Assembly (NCBI GenBank): GCA_020055645.1
Contig: CM034549.1
Span: 33,627,930 to 33,691,929, forward strand
Length of the DNA stretch: 64,000 nt
Source of the DNA: Tomocerus qinae
Lineage: Eukaryota; Arthropoda; Collembola; Entomobryomorpha; Tomoceridae
Direction of reading: 5' to 3'
In this document: in pieces, positions 44,074 to 56,101 of the stretch
How the letters are laid out: each line of letters begins with the position of its first letter
How positions within the stretch are numbered: the first letter of the stretch is position 1
Notes under the pieces: generated by a model
The model's input: only the letters and a program-made list of their open reading frames with translations
Told to the model about the DNA's origin: nothing
Databases searched by the model: none
Translations under genes and position numbers: made by a program

Positions 44074-45332
44074 CCTACAGCAAGCCGTAACAGAAGCTCG
44101 CCTGATTAAAGGTTAACGTGTACATATTTTGCTAGACAAAAAGTACTCGCACGTAGCACAAAACCGAGCGTACGGATTTTGATCAAACTTTCAGAATTGG
44201 GTCTTTATATATGTAGCTATGACATATTAAAAATTCAGACACTGATATTATAGGGAAACGAAGCTATATTATTTGAAAATTCAACAAAAAATCAAAATTG
44301 ATTAATGTTGACTATGAAAATCGACAGAAAATCAAAATTGATTAATGTTGACTATGAAAATCGACAGAAAATCAAAATTGATTAATGTTGACTATGAAAA
44401 TTAACAGAAAATCAAAATTGATTAAAGTTGACTATGAAAATCAACAGAAAATCAAAGTTCATTAATGTTGACTATAAAAATCAACAGAAAATCAAAATTG
44501 ATTAATTTTGAATATGAAAATTAACAGAAAATCAAAATTGATTAATTTTGAATATGAAAATTAACAGAAAATCAAAATTGATTAATTTTAAATATGAAAA
44601 TCAACAGAAAATCTAAATTGATTAATTTTAAATATGAAAATCAACAGAAAATCAAAATTGATTAATGTTGACAATGAAAATCAATAGAAAATCAAAATTG
44701 ATAAATGTTGACTATGAAAATCAACAGAAAGTCAAAATTGATTAATATTGACTATCAAAATCAATACAAATCAAAATATATTAATAACGACTATCAAGAT
44801 CAATGCATAAGAAAATATATTAATATTGACTATCAAAGTCAATACATAATGAAAATATATTAATATTGACTATCAAAGTCAATACATAATGAAAATATAT
44901 TAATATTGACTGTTAAAATCAAGACAAACTTGAAACAGATTCGTTATTTTGCTTTTAAAGGTAATTTTCCGGTTTTGTTATTTTACTATTTAATTTCAGT
45001 TTTAGTAGAAGCGGCATGATATAGTTTATACTATCCCGCTAACAATCTATAGGAAACGGTATTACAATTTTCAATGCCCATTTTTCACTTTAACTATCAA
45101 AATGAAGACAAAGTGAGCGCGCGGTATCTCAGCAACCTATGGACCGATTTATCCCAAAATCAATAGGGATCGTCAGTGGTCCATAGGCATTGTTTTTGCC
45201 AAGTTTGGTCTATATCCGTCATTGCTTTCGAAAGTTATCGTGGGTACGGACGGACGGACGGACGGACGGACGGACGGACGGACGGACAGACTGTGCGGTT
45301 CTATAAGCTCGCTTACTCAGGCGAGCTAAAAA
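44074..45332 (+). mobile_element. GGCGAGCT element, full-length copy
   Basis: CCTACAGCAAGCC start, GTTAACGTGTACATATTTT, then about 16 copies of the 40-bp repeat (44270-44930; the last are divergent 'AATATATTAATATTGACTAT' units). Next come the conserved 3' body (AATGAAGACAAAGTGAGCGC), ATTGCTTTCGAAAGTTATCG, (GGAC)11 at 45245-45292 and the GGCGAGCTAAAAA end. No coding frame. Confidence 0.88.
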
Positions 45333-46256
45333 GTTGTAATTTCCTTGACAACTTAGTAACTGAACTTTGGGGTCAAGTCAATGAGACCCGAAATCCACTG
45401 AAGTGGCAGTCGTCAAAATAGGTTTTTAAAGCCACGATGAGGGCTTGTTATTCAGAAAACATTATTGCATGTATTCATACAATGCAAAGCTTCCTCCTTC
45501 AATAACAGAATTCTTTGGCAACACAAAACGTGCAAAATAGCAAAAATTTTATTTAGAGCATATTATTAAATATGTGCCTGTTACTTTTATATTTTGATCG
45601 TTTAAGATATTGCATGATATGAATATTTCTAAAGGCTTTGAATATTTTCTAAAGGATTTGAGTATCTTCTAAAGGCTTTGAATATCTTCTAAAAAATTTG
45701 AATATTTCTGAATGTTTTCGATGTTTTTGAGAATTTTCAAAGGCGCATCAATGTTTTCGAAAAATCTGTATATTTTTGAAGGATTTTTAATGTTTTTTAA
45801 AGTGTTTCGAATATCTTTAAAGGAATTTGAATATTTTCAAAATGGAAAATTCTATAAGTATACTAAAAATTTGTTTATAGCTTTTGATAACACTTTTGCC
45901 AGCGTTTGGAAAATTTTAGAAGGCATTGAAATACTGAAACGATTTATAAATTACTACAAGTTATTTCTTTTAATACAAATACAAAAAATTAGTCAAACCA
46001 TAGCTGATAGGTCAAACTGATTTCCAAGCTAGTATTGCAGCCTCTCAAAACCATTTGAAATTTTGCAAAATTATTCTTTTAAACTCTTTGGCTTTTACGT
46101 TACAACTTTTAAAACCATAATTTAAATTTTTTTAGAAATATTGGCCACATTTTAAATTCCAAAATATATTCAACCCTAACATTTGAAACCCCTGGGAAAT
46201 ATTTGAAACTCAATATTTCAAACATTTTGACAAATTTTATACAACCTAACTCCAAA
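45333..46256. repeat. decayed short tandem repeats, otherwise unassigned
   Basis: From 45610 to 45850, 'CTAAAGGCTTTGAATATTTT' units of about 22 bp repeat with decay. The rest is AT-rich and unassigned. Confidence 0.55.
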
Positions 46257-47388
46257 CCTACAGCAAGCCGTAACAGAAGCTCGCCTGAGTAAAGGCTACC
46301 ATGTACACATTTTGGTAGACGAATAGTAATCCCGTTGTAACACAAAACCGAGCGTACAGATTTTGATTGAACTTTCAGAATTGAGTGTTTATATATGTAG
46401 CTACGACGTATTAAAAATTCAGACATTGATATTATAAGGATATATCAAAACTGACGTCATCTTTAACTAATACAATTATAACGCAACCAAAGCGAAGTTG
46501 TATTATTTGAAAAATCAACCGAAAATAAAAATTAATTAATGTTGACTATGAAAATCAACAAATTCAAACTAAATTTGGTAGAAGCGGAGTGAAAGATTTT
46601 ATAGGAAACGCAATTGAACTTTTTAATGCCCATTTTTCACTTTGACTATCAAAATGAAGACAAAGTGAGCGCACGGCATCCCAGCAACCAATGGACCGTT
46701 TTGCCCCAAAATTAATAGGGATTCAAAATGGAATAATGTTGACAATAAAAATTAACTTAAACTCAAAATTGAATAATCTTGACAATGAAAATCAACATAA
46801 AATCAAAATTGATGAATGATGACTATGAAAAACAACATAAAGTCAAAATTGAATAATTTTGACTATGAAAATCAACATAAAATCAAAATTGAATAATGTT
46901 GACTATGAAAATCTAAAGAGAATAAAAATCGGTCAATATTAATAATGAAAATCAATACAAATTGGAATAATGCAAGTTTGACTATAAAATTGAATATAAA
47001 TGCGAAATAGATTTATTTCCGTCCTCTTATAGTTACTTTCCGGTTCTATTTGCTTTACTATAAAATCTTAAATTTGGTAGAATCGGAGTGAAATATTTTA
47101 TACTATCATGCCAACAATTTATAGGAAACGCAATTGAACTTTTTAATGCCCATTTTTCACTTTGACTATCAAAATGAAGACAAAGTGAGCGCGCGGTATC
47201 TCGGCAACCAATGGACCGATTAGCCCCAAAATCAATAGGGATCGTCAGTGGTCCCAAGACATTCTTTCTACCTAGTTTGGTCAATATCCGTCTTTGCGTT
47301 CGAAAGTTATCGTGGGTACGGACGGACGGACGGACGGACGTACAGACTGTGCGATTCTATAAGCTGCCTTATTCAGGCGAGCTAAAAA
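46257..47388 (+). mobile_element. GGCGAGCT element, rearranged copy
   Basis: Complete start and end. A deleted inner unit near 46560-46720 is followed by a second run of 40-bp repeats (46735-46930) and a second 3' body. (GGAC)n at 47318-47340. Confidence 0.82.
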
Positions 47389-47824
47389 TGGAAATTCTAC
47401 TATAAAATTGAATAAAAATCCAAAATGGATTTTTTCCATCGTCTAATAGTTATTTTCCGGTCTAATTGGCTTTATTATAAAATATCAAATTTGGTAGAAG
47501 CGGATTGAAATATTTTATACTATCCCGCTAACAATTTATAGGAAACGCCATTGAACATTTTAATGTCCATTTAATGCCCATTTTTCACTTTGACTATCAA
47601 AATGAAGACAAAGTGAGCGCGCGTTATCTCAGCAACCAATGGACCGATTTACCCCCAATTCAATAGGGATCGTCAGTGGTCTATAGGCATTGTTTTTGCT
47701 AAGTTTGGTCAATATCCGTCATTGCTTTCGAAAGTTATCGTGGGGACGGACGGACGTACGGACGGACGGACGTATGGACAGACTGTGCGGTTCTATAAGC
47801 TGCCTTATTCAGGCGAGCTAAAAA
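47389..47824 (+). mobile_element. GGCGAGCT element, 3' half
   Basis: Directly abuts the previous copy. Body from GGTAGAAGCGGATTGAAATA to the GGCGAGCTAAAAA end at 47824. Arranged head to tail with 46257-47388. Confidence 0.8.
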
Positions 47825-48589
47825 TTGAAACTTTCAAAATCATCTTATAAATAATTTGAACATTTCAAGTTGTTTTTTCGAAAATATATCCAATTCTTAT
47901 ACATTTCACAAATAATATTTGAAGTTTTCGAAAACATTTCAAAGATTTTGAAAAATTTCAAATCAAATATTTTAGCAAAAATTCCAAATTTAGCAAAGAT
48001 TGAAAAACTGCCTAGAAAGTATTCCAAATGTTCCATTTCAAATGATTTGCTAAATTTACTAAGAAAATCGTCAGTTCAAATTCTTTTTTATTTTAATTTA
48101 TTTTGACTACATTTTAACCTTTTTGGTCGTTAACCACCAATCCAGAAATATATGCCTAATGTTTTATGGACAAAATGGTACGTTCAATATATTTATACAC
48201 ACCTTACTTGATGTCACGCTTGGCAGCGGTACCGTGTTTAGAAGTCTATTTAGGAGGGGGCAATGACGTCATACACTTATATGTATTAGGCTATAATCAG
48301 GATTTTTGAAAATTTTGCCTTATTTCGTCTAAAATGAGTCAAAAATAGCCTTAAAATCACACGAAATTTTTTGGTAAATGAAGAAAACATTGGGGGGACA
48401 TTTGTCCCCAATGACCCCCCTCAATACAGCCTTGCTTGGCAGTCACAAAGCCATGAAATTTTATTTCTACCAGAAATTGCATAATACATAATTGTATTGT
48501 GCCTAAGAAGTGACTTTCGGGTTCCATATAACTTCAAAATTAAAATATTGCTAATTTCATTGTTGTTTATTAGAATTTTGATTTATCAG
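47825..48589. other. unassigned, decayed TTTCGAAAA repeats
   Basis: 47825-48110 holds loosely repeated 'AAATTTCAAAxxATTT' motifs; the rest is unassigned. Confidence 0.4.
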
Positions 48590-49946
48590 AGGCCCTTATT
48601 CCGGTGAGGTTCTGAATTATCAATTTGATTTCCGGTTGATTTTCATAGTCAATTTATCAATTTGATTTCTGGTTGATTTTCATAGTCAATAATTATCATT
48701 TTGATTTCCGGTTGATTTTCATAGTCAACATTAATCAATTTTGATTTTCGGTTTTCATATATCCTTACAATATCAATTTCTGAATTTTAGCTCGCCTGAA
48801 TAAGGCAGCTTATAGAACCGCACAGTCTGTCCGTACGTCCGTCCGTCCGTCCCCACGATAACTTTCGAAAGCAATGACGGATATTGACCAAACTTGGCAA
48901 ATACAATGCCTATGCACGACTGACGATCCCTATTGAATTGGGGTTAAATCGGTCCATTGGTTGCTGAGATACCGCGCGCTCACTTTGTCTTTATTTTGAT
49001 AGTCAAAGTGAAAAATGGGCATTGAAAACTGCAATACCGTTTCCTATAGATTGTTAGCGAGATAGTATAAAATATATCATGCCGCTTCTACTAAAACTGA
49101 AATTATATAGTAAAATAAAAAAACGGAAAATTACGATCAAAAGTAGAATAACGAATCTGCTTCAAGTTTGTCTTGATTTTAACAGTCAATATTAATATAT
49201 TTTCATTATGTATTGACTTTGATAGTCGATATTAATATGTTTTCTTATGCATTGATTTTGATAGTCGATATTAATATATTATGATTTTGTATTGATTTTC
49301 ATAGTCAACATTAATCAATTTTGATTTTCTGTTGATTTTCGTAGTCAACATTAATCAACTTTGGTTTTCTGTTGATTTTTATAGTTAACATTAACAAGTT
49401 TTGATTTTCTGTTGATTGCCATAGTCAATGGTTATCAATTTTGATTTTCTGTTGATTTTCATAGTCAACATTAATCAATTTAGATTTTCTGTTAATTTTC
49501 ATAGTCAACATTAATTAATTTTGATTTTCTGTTAATTTTCATAGTCAACATTAATCAATTTTGATTTTCTGTTAATTTTCATAGTCAACATTAATCAATT
49601 TTGATTTTCTGTTAATTTTTATAGTCAACATTAATCAATTTTGATTTTCTGTTAATTTTTATAGTCAACATTAATCAATTTTGATTTTCTGTTAATTTTT
49701 ATATTCAACAAACATTAATCAATTTTGATTTTCTGTTGATTTTTCAAATAATATAGCTTCGTTTCCTTATAATATCAATGTCTGAATTTTTAATATGTCG
49801 TAGCTACATATATAAATACTCAATTCTGAAAGTTTGATCAAAATCCGTACGCTCGGTTTTGTGGAACGTGCGAGTACTTTTCGTCTACCAAAATGTGTAC
49901 ATGCTAACCTTTAATCAGGCGAGGTTCTGTTACGGCTTGCTGTAGG
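48590..49946 (-). mobile_element. GGCGAGCT element, full-length reverse copy
   Basis: A short fragment (48590-48784; repeat units only) is followed by a complete copy from TTTTAGCTCGCCTGAATAAG (48785) to GGCTTGCTGTAGG (49946). It shows (CCGT)n at 48832-48850 and about 14 copies of the 40-bp repeat (49290-49740). Confidence 0.85.
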
Positions 49947-50214
49947 TTTTAATTTCAAACGGTTGAAAAATGATTGGATAATGAATGATAGCAATGGGGA
50001 CTTTCTGTAGATGTTGCAGTCGTAGAGCTCTCTGTGTGGCACTTAGTTATAAATTATAGATGTACTGTTAGAATCAGCCATCGTCAGACCTCTCGTTGCC
50101 CTGTGGTATGGCGATAAGCCTTCTGATTGGCTATTTCTATGACGAAAATTCTGTAGGTTACCCAAATGGAGACATTTTAGCAAGTTTTGAATTGTTACAA
50201 GGTTGGTTTATTAT
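49947..50214. other. unassigned sequence
   Basis: Nothing recognised. Confidence 0.3.
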
Positions 50215-50430
50215 TATTAACATTATTTATTGAAATACTGAACTTTGCATTACAGACTTGTGATATAAAGAAATGCGAACTAACTTTTTTAGCATGTATG
50301 AATACCATCACCACCAGCTTTTTTTTCAATTTACGATGGTGGTGATGGTACATGCTAAAAAAGTTAGTCCGCATTTCTTTATCACAAGTCACTATTCTGT
50401 AATGCAAAGTTCAGTATTTCAATAAATATT
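50215..50430. mobile_element. foldback MITE (repeat A related)
   Basis: TTATTGAAATACTGAACTTT plus GCATTACAGACTTGTGAT pair with the complement at 50385-50425. The inner pair ACCATCACCACC / GGTGGTGATGGT closes the hairpin. The right flank continues into the repeat A sequence AAAATCATATAAAATTTTG. Confidence 0.85.
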
Positions 50431-50872
50431 TCCCCTGGGAATGCTTTATGAAAATCATATAAAATTTTGAAATGAAATGCTGTACTGCGTGATTGGTCAA
50501 TTTCAAAAATGCATCGACCAATCAGAAGCCAGAGAAATTATCTCCATGGGATGATTTGGACTAGCTAAGGTGATTTTCAAAGACTCCGACTCTTCATTCT
50601 CTTATTATGAAATAATAAGAATAGAATACAGGAAGTCTTAATTAGCCCCACCCTACGAATCTAACCTAATCCATCATAATCTAACCGAAACTAAGAATGG
50701 GGCGCCCCCACCCTTTTAGTCTTGCCGGCAGTGCAACCCAGCAGAACAGATAGCTGACTTCAGATTGACGATTAATAGTTTTCAGGTTACACGTGTTTTC
50801 GAAGAAAATTTATGTTAACAAGAGGAGGAACGGAAAGGACTTTTGAGTAATATCATGGGCATTTTTATTCAG
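50431..50872. other. end of ABCA intron 1
   Basis: Repeat A sequence to about 50480, then unassigned sequence up to the acceptor TTTTTATTCAG. Confidence 0.5.
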
Positions 50873-53112
50873 GTTTGTTTTACGCGGGGGAAACGAAAAG
50901 TAAAGTGTTCGAGTATTTCTGTTTGAAGCAATCGAAGTGTCACGGTGAAATAAGTCAGGATAAATTTTACCACATCATTTACTCTCCGTCTAACAGCTTC
51001 ACAGATTTGTTGATTAAAGAAGTGATTGAAATATTAAAATTACGTCTGCCGGAGAACGATGATCCTGACAGTGATTACAAACTGACTGGAGTCAAAAATG
51101 CCAAAGAAGTCAGCAAATACATGGAGCAGTTCAAAGTGAGAAGCTTTAAAAAATCTACAAATCCATCCATACCCGTTGGGGTTAATTTCATCTTTGATAC
51201 CAAATCATACAGAAATGTCAGTAACAGTCGGGTGGTAATACCTGAAGAATTGGAATACTCGATTCGGAGTTACAGTTCAATTCTGTCAAATACAATTGAC
51301 ATAATTCCAATCTTCAACCGGAAGGCATCCGACATCCGCGTGTCGCCATATATTTACAGCGGATTCGTAGCGTTGCAAATGGCCATTGATCTGTCTTATG
51401 CGAAAATGGTGGTGGAAGACCAGATTTCTCAAGGTTATACACGAGTGGCAGACTTGGATGTCCCCATTCACGATTTCAGACGCAAGTTCATTAGCCATCC
51501 AGAGCTGCAACAATTTGATTTCCCGCTGCAGTTGGAGGTTGTTGAACGATTCAAGATTTGGAGGTACATTATCTACTCCACTATTCTGAGCTACATGTGC
51601 AGCACGTTCTCCATCGTCCAAAATATCATCCAAGAACATGATACCGGGTCTTATGAGATTCTCGGTATTCACGGGATGGAAGAAAAACTGCCTTGGATTG
51701 CTTTTCTGCTCAATTCGTTCATCTACAGGGGAGTCACAGCTGTGTGCCTAATCATGATCCACTACTTCATCATTTACCACGATGAGTTTTCCTACTCCCT
51801 GAGGTACGAATCTAGCCTCTTTGTCTTCGTCCTCTGGCTATTCTTCCTTCTCCACGGGGTGGCGCTCAACGTTTTTAGCTCCTTCGTGGCCACTTTCTTC
51901 AAAAAACCCACTCTCGGGGCCTCCTTTGCTGTTCTACTCAATATCGCCTCCTTTATTGTTCCATCCTGTTTTGCGACTAGAGGAATTTCCCGCGCTTTTA
52001 GTCTCATTTTCATCATGCTCCCCAACTGGACTTTGGCCAACGGCATGTACCACGGATTGTCCTTTCAGCCGCAGGTCAGTGGATTGGATTGGTACACGTT
52101 GGCTATATTAGGCAACCCGGATTGTCTTTTCTACCCCATTTCCGTCTGCTTTCTGTTTTTCTTCGTCCAAATCGTTCTCTACACAACTCTTACGGTTTGT
52201 GGCAACAAAGTAGCTGAGAAATTCCTCATCTCGAAAAACCTAAAAGATATTTTGGCCTTCAGCGATGGACGAGAAAAACTTGACCTGCCGTTTTTTGAGC
52301 AGGAGGACGACGAGGCTGTGCGGGAAGAAATTATTCACGATCATTTCAACGAGACGTGGTGTGACGAACAAAATGCTAAGTCATGGGTGGAGAAAATCAC
52401 CCCGCCCCACTACAACCAGTACTTGGAGCATGAAGAGGAAGAGGATTTTGAAAAACCATCAACATTTGAACCACAACCCTCCGAGTGGAAAGCATGTTTC
52501 AAATGCCGAAATATCACGAAAATATATTCAGAGCATAAAGTTGTGCTGGAGGAGATTAACTTGAATTTTTATAGAGGGGAAATCACGTGTTTGGTAGGCA
52601 GTAATGGAAGTGGCAAGTCGACCCTTCTCCACATTCTGGCGGGTGTCCTCAAACCAACAGCGGGAACAGTCTCCATGTTTATGCCCTCTTGTCTAGACCC
52701 TCAGTCCGATACCGAAGGCTACAGCACTTCAGTAGAGTCAGAGACCGAACCTGTTTTCCAACGCCAAGGCAGTTTTGAGACTCAGAAGTTGCTGCAGGAT
52801 ACCAAAGAGCTTGGTGACATTGGAGGTGACGATGACAAAGAGGGAGAGGACGGAGATGACGAAGAACACGACGAGGACAGCGAAGAAGAGAAAACTGAGG
52901 AGAAGAAAGTGAACGATGATGACCAGCACTATTACAATTACGACAGGCACGATGACTTAAGCAGCGACGCAGAGGAAGATGAAGATTACATCTACGAAGC
53001 AGCTGAAGATCTTGGGAAAACAAACTACGGAGAATGCATTGGCTTCTGTCCGCAAAGAATCATGCTCTTCGAATATTTATCCGTTGAAGAACATATTCGT
53101 CTGATTTGTTTG
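50873..53112 (+). CDS. ABCA-type transporter, exon 2 (TMD1 and first half of NBD1)
   Basis: Phase 1 in, phase 0 out at TTG|GTAGGT. The first part is the large extracellular loop after TM1. Membrane segments follow (WRYIIYSTILSYMCSTFSIV, LPWIAFLLNSFIYRGVTAVC, LFVFVLWLFFLLHGVALNVF, GASFAVLLNIASFIVPSCFA, YPISVCFLFFFVQIVLYTTL), the ABCA TMD1 layout. NBD1 begins near 52495 (FKCRNITKIYSEHKVVLEEI). Walker A is CLVGSNGSGKSTLLHILAG (residues about 793-811). Between Walker A and the Q-loop (IGFCPQRIMLFEYLSVEEHI) lies an acidic insertion of about 110 residues (52680-53030; for example GDDDKEGEDGDDEEHDEDSE) where relatives have about 25 residues. Integral membrane protein, probably a lipid-type substrate by family. 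Confidence 0.9.
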
Positions 53113-53229
53113 GTAGGTAAATTAAATTATAATTATTTTACCAATGTCCGACTAGGTGGTCCGCTAATAATTGTTATTAAATTCTGTGTCATCATTAAAT
53201 AAATATTATTGGTCTTGTCCTTAATACAG

Positions 53230-53457
53230 CTGCATGGACTGCTGCCTATCGAAGTAACAGAAAACTATGAACACCTGTTGAAAATGTTCAATCTTTGGAG
53301 TCTTCGAAGAACCGGGATTGCCTCGCTCTCTAAATGCCAACAGCGTAGATTGTCAATCGCAATGGCTCTAGTCAGCAATCCTATTGCTCTTATTCTTGAT
53401 GAGCCAACAAAGGACATGGACGTGTACTCTGCCAAGGAGTTTTGGAATATCTTGAGG
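53230..53457 (+). CDS. ABCA-type transporter, exon 3 (NBD1 signature and Walker B)
   Basis: Between TTAATACAG and TTGAGG|GTAAAC, both phase 0; upstream intron 117 bp. The signature reads LSKCQQRRLSIAMAL where ABCA proteins have LSGGMQRKLS, so both glycines are gone. Walker B is IALILDEPTKDMD and looks intact. Confidence 0.88.
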
Positions 53458-53563
53458 GTAAACAGAATTTATTTCTTAAATGTTTAGATGCGTGGACGGG
53501 TGCAAGATGGTCAGATGGTGGCATACCTGGCATTGGCCACAAATCTGTGTCCCGCTGATAAAG

Positions 53564-55652
53564 GGTGTGATTTTGTTGAAGGAATTGAAGCAAGACAGGA
53601 CGGTGATTGTCACGTCATCAACAATTGAAGAGGCCGACAAGTACTGCGATAAAATAGGGTACTTGTCCCACAGGAAGCTTTTGTGCTGGGGCTCCTCTTC
53701 GTTTCTAAAGAGATATTACACCCGCCAAACGGGAATCGACCAGTTTTTGACGGTGACGAGAGGGGACTTTCTGGACAAGCAAGAACTGATGACAGCTTTG
53801 GGGGATGTGAGGGGACTTCGTGAACTGACAGTGGTCGCGATGGGGGCTAAGGCAAATGAGCTGGTGTTTGCAATCCCTGAAAGTGTGACAGACCACTCCG
53901 CGTTCCTAGAAAATCTAGAGGAGCAGCAAGAGATGATTGGATTTTCCAGGTTGAAGCTGCTGCCTGTGGGCCTGTTGAAAGTTTTTAATTTCATCCTGCA
54001 GGACCAAGGAATCGTAGACAAAGATTTGACGAAAGACGAATTCTACTTAGGGGACAACCACGTGCAACTGGACCTGCACAAAGTGTTCCACCCGTACATG
54101 TCGGAAGACCCTCAGCACACGCGGTCCTTTTCCATGAGAGTCGGTGCTTTGGTCAACAAGCGAATTTGGTACACGAGACAGAAATACAGTTTTTTCCTGG
54201 TAGATCACGTGGTGCCTCTGATCTTGTTGGTACTCCTCTGTCTGTGCAGTGAGATGCTCCTCCCCGCCGCGCCGTCTAGTCCATTGAGACCTATTAGTGT
54301 CAATATGCACTCGCAACCATCGGTTGTCATCTTTTGCAACGACCCGGACCATGGAGAAGTGATGAAGAAAGCCTTCCGAGCCGTTCTGCCAAATTCGGAT
54401 TTGAACTTTTTGGATTTCGAGGACAAGTTGGAGGGCAAGCTCATTGAACTTGCAGAGCGGAAACTGGATATTGACTTGTTTGTGGTGTTTGACTGCTCGA
54501 AGATTGTGACTTCCTTCTACTCGTCCAACTCGCCAATCTCAGCCGCCATCTCGTTGAACGTCGTGATGAACATGTTGTTATGGATCATTTCTCCAGACAG
54601 GAGTCGCCCTTATGCTATTCGAGCGTCGATACACCCCGTTCCGCTGTTTGTCAATACCGCCACGGGATCCATTGGAGACTTCTCCGTATTCATGTATGGC
54701 TCTATATTCTCCGTCATTTTTGCAATGATCACTGCTTCCAAAATTGCTTTCCCAATCATGGAACGACGGACAGAGATGAAAAAGATGCAGCTCTTCACAG
54801 GAGTCAGTCCAGGACTTCTCTGCAATGTCAACCTGATCTTTGACATCTTGCTGAATATCCTCTTGAGTGGGATAATCATCGGACTCGTCTTCCTTTGCGA
54901 TTTGTACTCCCAAGTCTTTGTCGGGGAAGATGAAAAGTTGGCCTTGTTCTTCATCATTGTCGCACATTTGTGCTGCGCAGTCGTTCCTTACGCCTATTGC
55001 TACAGCACAGTCCTCTCCTGCCAAAACTCAGGCTTCGGAAAAATGCTCTTCCTCCATTTTGTCACAGGAATATTGCCACTCGCTTTTACTTTCCTCATCC
55101 TCCAAACCAAAAGTGAGTCGGAGCTGGATTTCAAACACCTGATTTATGTCTTCCACATTTTCCCTCCCTATACCATCACCTCGGCTCTCGTTCACTACTT
55201 CCGTTTCATCGGCGACAGTCGCTTCTGTCGGACCATCCCGAAAGAGTCCGCTGATTTGTGTACAGAGTACGAGTCCACCCTACATGACTTCAACGAGATG
55301 AGTCAGAAGAACATCAAGTTTAGTTCTGATGTCTATCTTCCATCTTGTTGCCTTGCTTATTGTGAACCTAAAAATACATGCTACCAACCGGACAAGTTCC
55401 TAGAATGGAACCTGAGTCGATACAGTCGGAACATCTGGATTCATCTAGCTGCAATGCTTTGTCAGGGAACATTCTTTTGGATATTAACCATTTTGATGGA
55501 GTACGGTGTGCTAGCCAGCATCACTACCAGTCTGAGGCATCGCATTTGCGGGGATTCTGAACACAAGACTGCTGAGAATGATTTCAGAGACAATCCGGAG
55601 ACAGACGAAGTAAGGATTGAGCGCGAAGCTATTGATTTCATGATTGATGTTG
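53564..55652 (+). CDS. ABCA-type transporter, exon 4 (end of NBD1 and TMD2)
   Basis: The left edge is uncertain. AAAG|GGTGTG at 53564 gives the right phase and a sensible join (NILR-GVILLKELKQDRTVIVT). The stronger acceptor at 53487 (TTATTTCTTAAATGTTTAG) would be out of frame, so an alternative splice or a sequence error is possible. The H-loop reads VIVTSSTIEEAD instead of ST-H-H-x-DEAD: the switch His is lost. Then GSSSFLK, the regulatory linker, TM7 (SFFLVDHVVPLILLVLLCLC), the second extracellular domain, and TM8-12 (FSVFMYGSIFSVIFAMITAS, LIFDILLNILLSGIIIGLVF, ALFFIIVAHLCCAVVPYAYC, FLHFVTGILPLAFTFLILQT, AMLCQGTFFWILTILMEYGV). Ends GTTG|GTAATG in phase 1. Confidence 0.88.
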
Positions 55653-55771
55653 GTAATGCCATTTTGTTGATAACAATAATAATATAATAATTATAAGGTG
55701 TTTCCACTTTCCATTCCACTACAAGTTTGGGTGAATATTTCCAATAATAAACGCGAAATTAATGATTGCAG

Positions 55772-56101
55772 ACGGCAAAACGAGTTCGGACAGTGCGGTT
55801 GTGCTCCATGATGTTTCTAAATTTTTTGCGGACCAGAAAGTAATTGACCACGTTAACTTTATTATTCCACTCAAGTCGATAACGTGTCTGCTGGGACAAG
55901 AGGGAAGTGGCAAGACGTCGATCGTCAAATTAATGACAGGCCAAATGAAAGCGACCACAGGGGACATTTACATCGGCGAGACTAATCTGAGGAAAAGTGC
56001 CACCAGATGCTTGCAGGACATAGCTGTTTGTTATGCAGACAATGGTTTTTTTCGGCATCTCACTGGCTTTCAGATGATGGAACTCATTGGACAACTTAGA
56101 G
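55772..56101 (+). CDS. ABCA-type transporter, exon 5 (start of NBD2)
   Basis: Acceptor ATTGCAG; AC completes Asp (phase 1), and it ends AGAG|GTGTGT in phase 1. Contains VVLHDVSKFFADQKVIDHVN, Walker A CLLGQEGSGKTSIVKLMTG, and the Q-loop region AVCYADNGFFRHLTGFQMME. The Q-loop Gln (usually CPQ-x-x) is missing. Confidence 0.88.

Larger units (their letters stand above)
26633..50872 (+). other. ABCA intron 1, 24.2 kb, filled with repeats
   Basis: Donor GTATCG at 26633 and acceptor TTTTTATTCAG at 50872. The intron length is inferred from matching phase and from the protein: exon 1 ends just after TM1 and exon 2 starts in the extracellular loop. It holds two large minisatellites, several DNA transposons, a large foldback and the GGCGAGCT cluster. 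Confidence 0.75.

Noticed and set aside
45176-45421. open frame translating (GGAC)n as repeated GRTD
   Set aside because: The protein is just the translated microsatellite of the GGCGAGCT element; the same occurs at 39675-40205.
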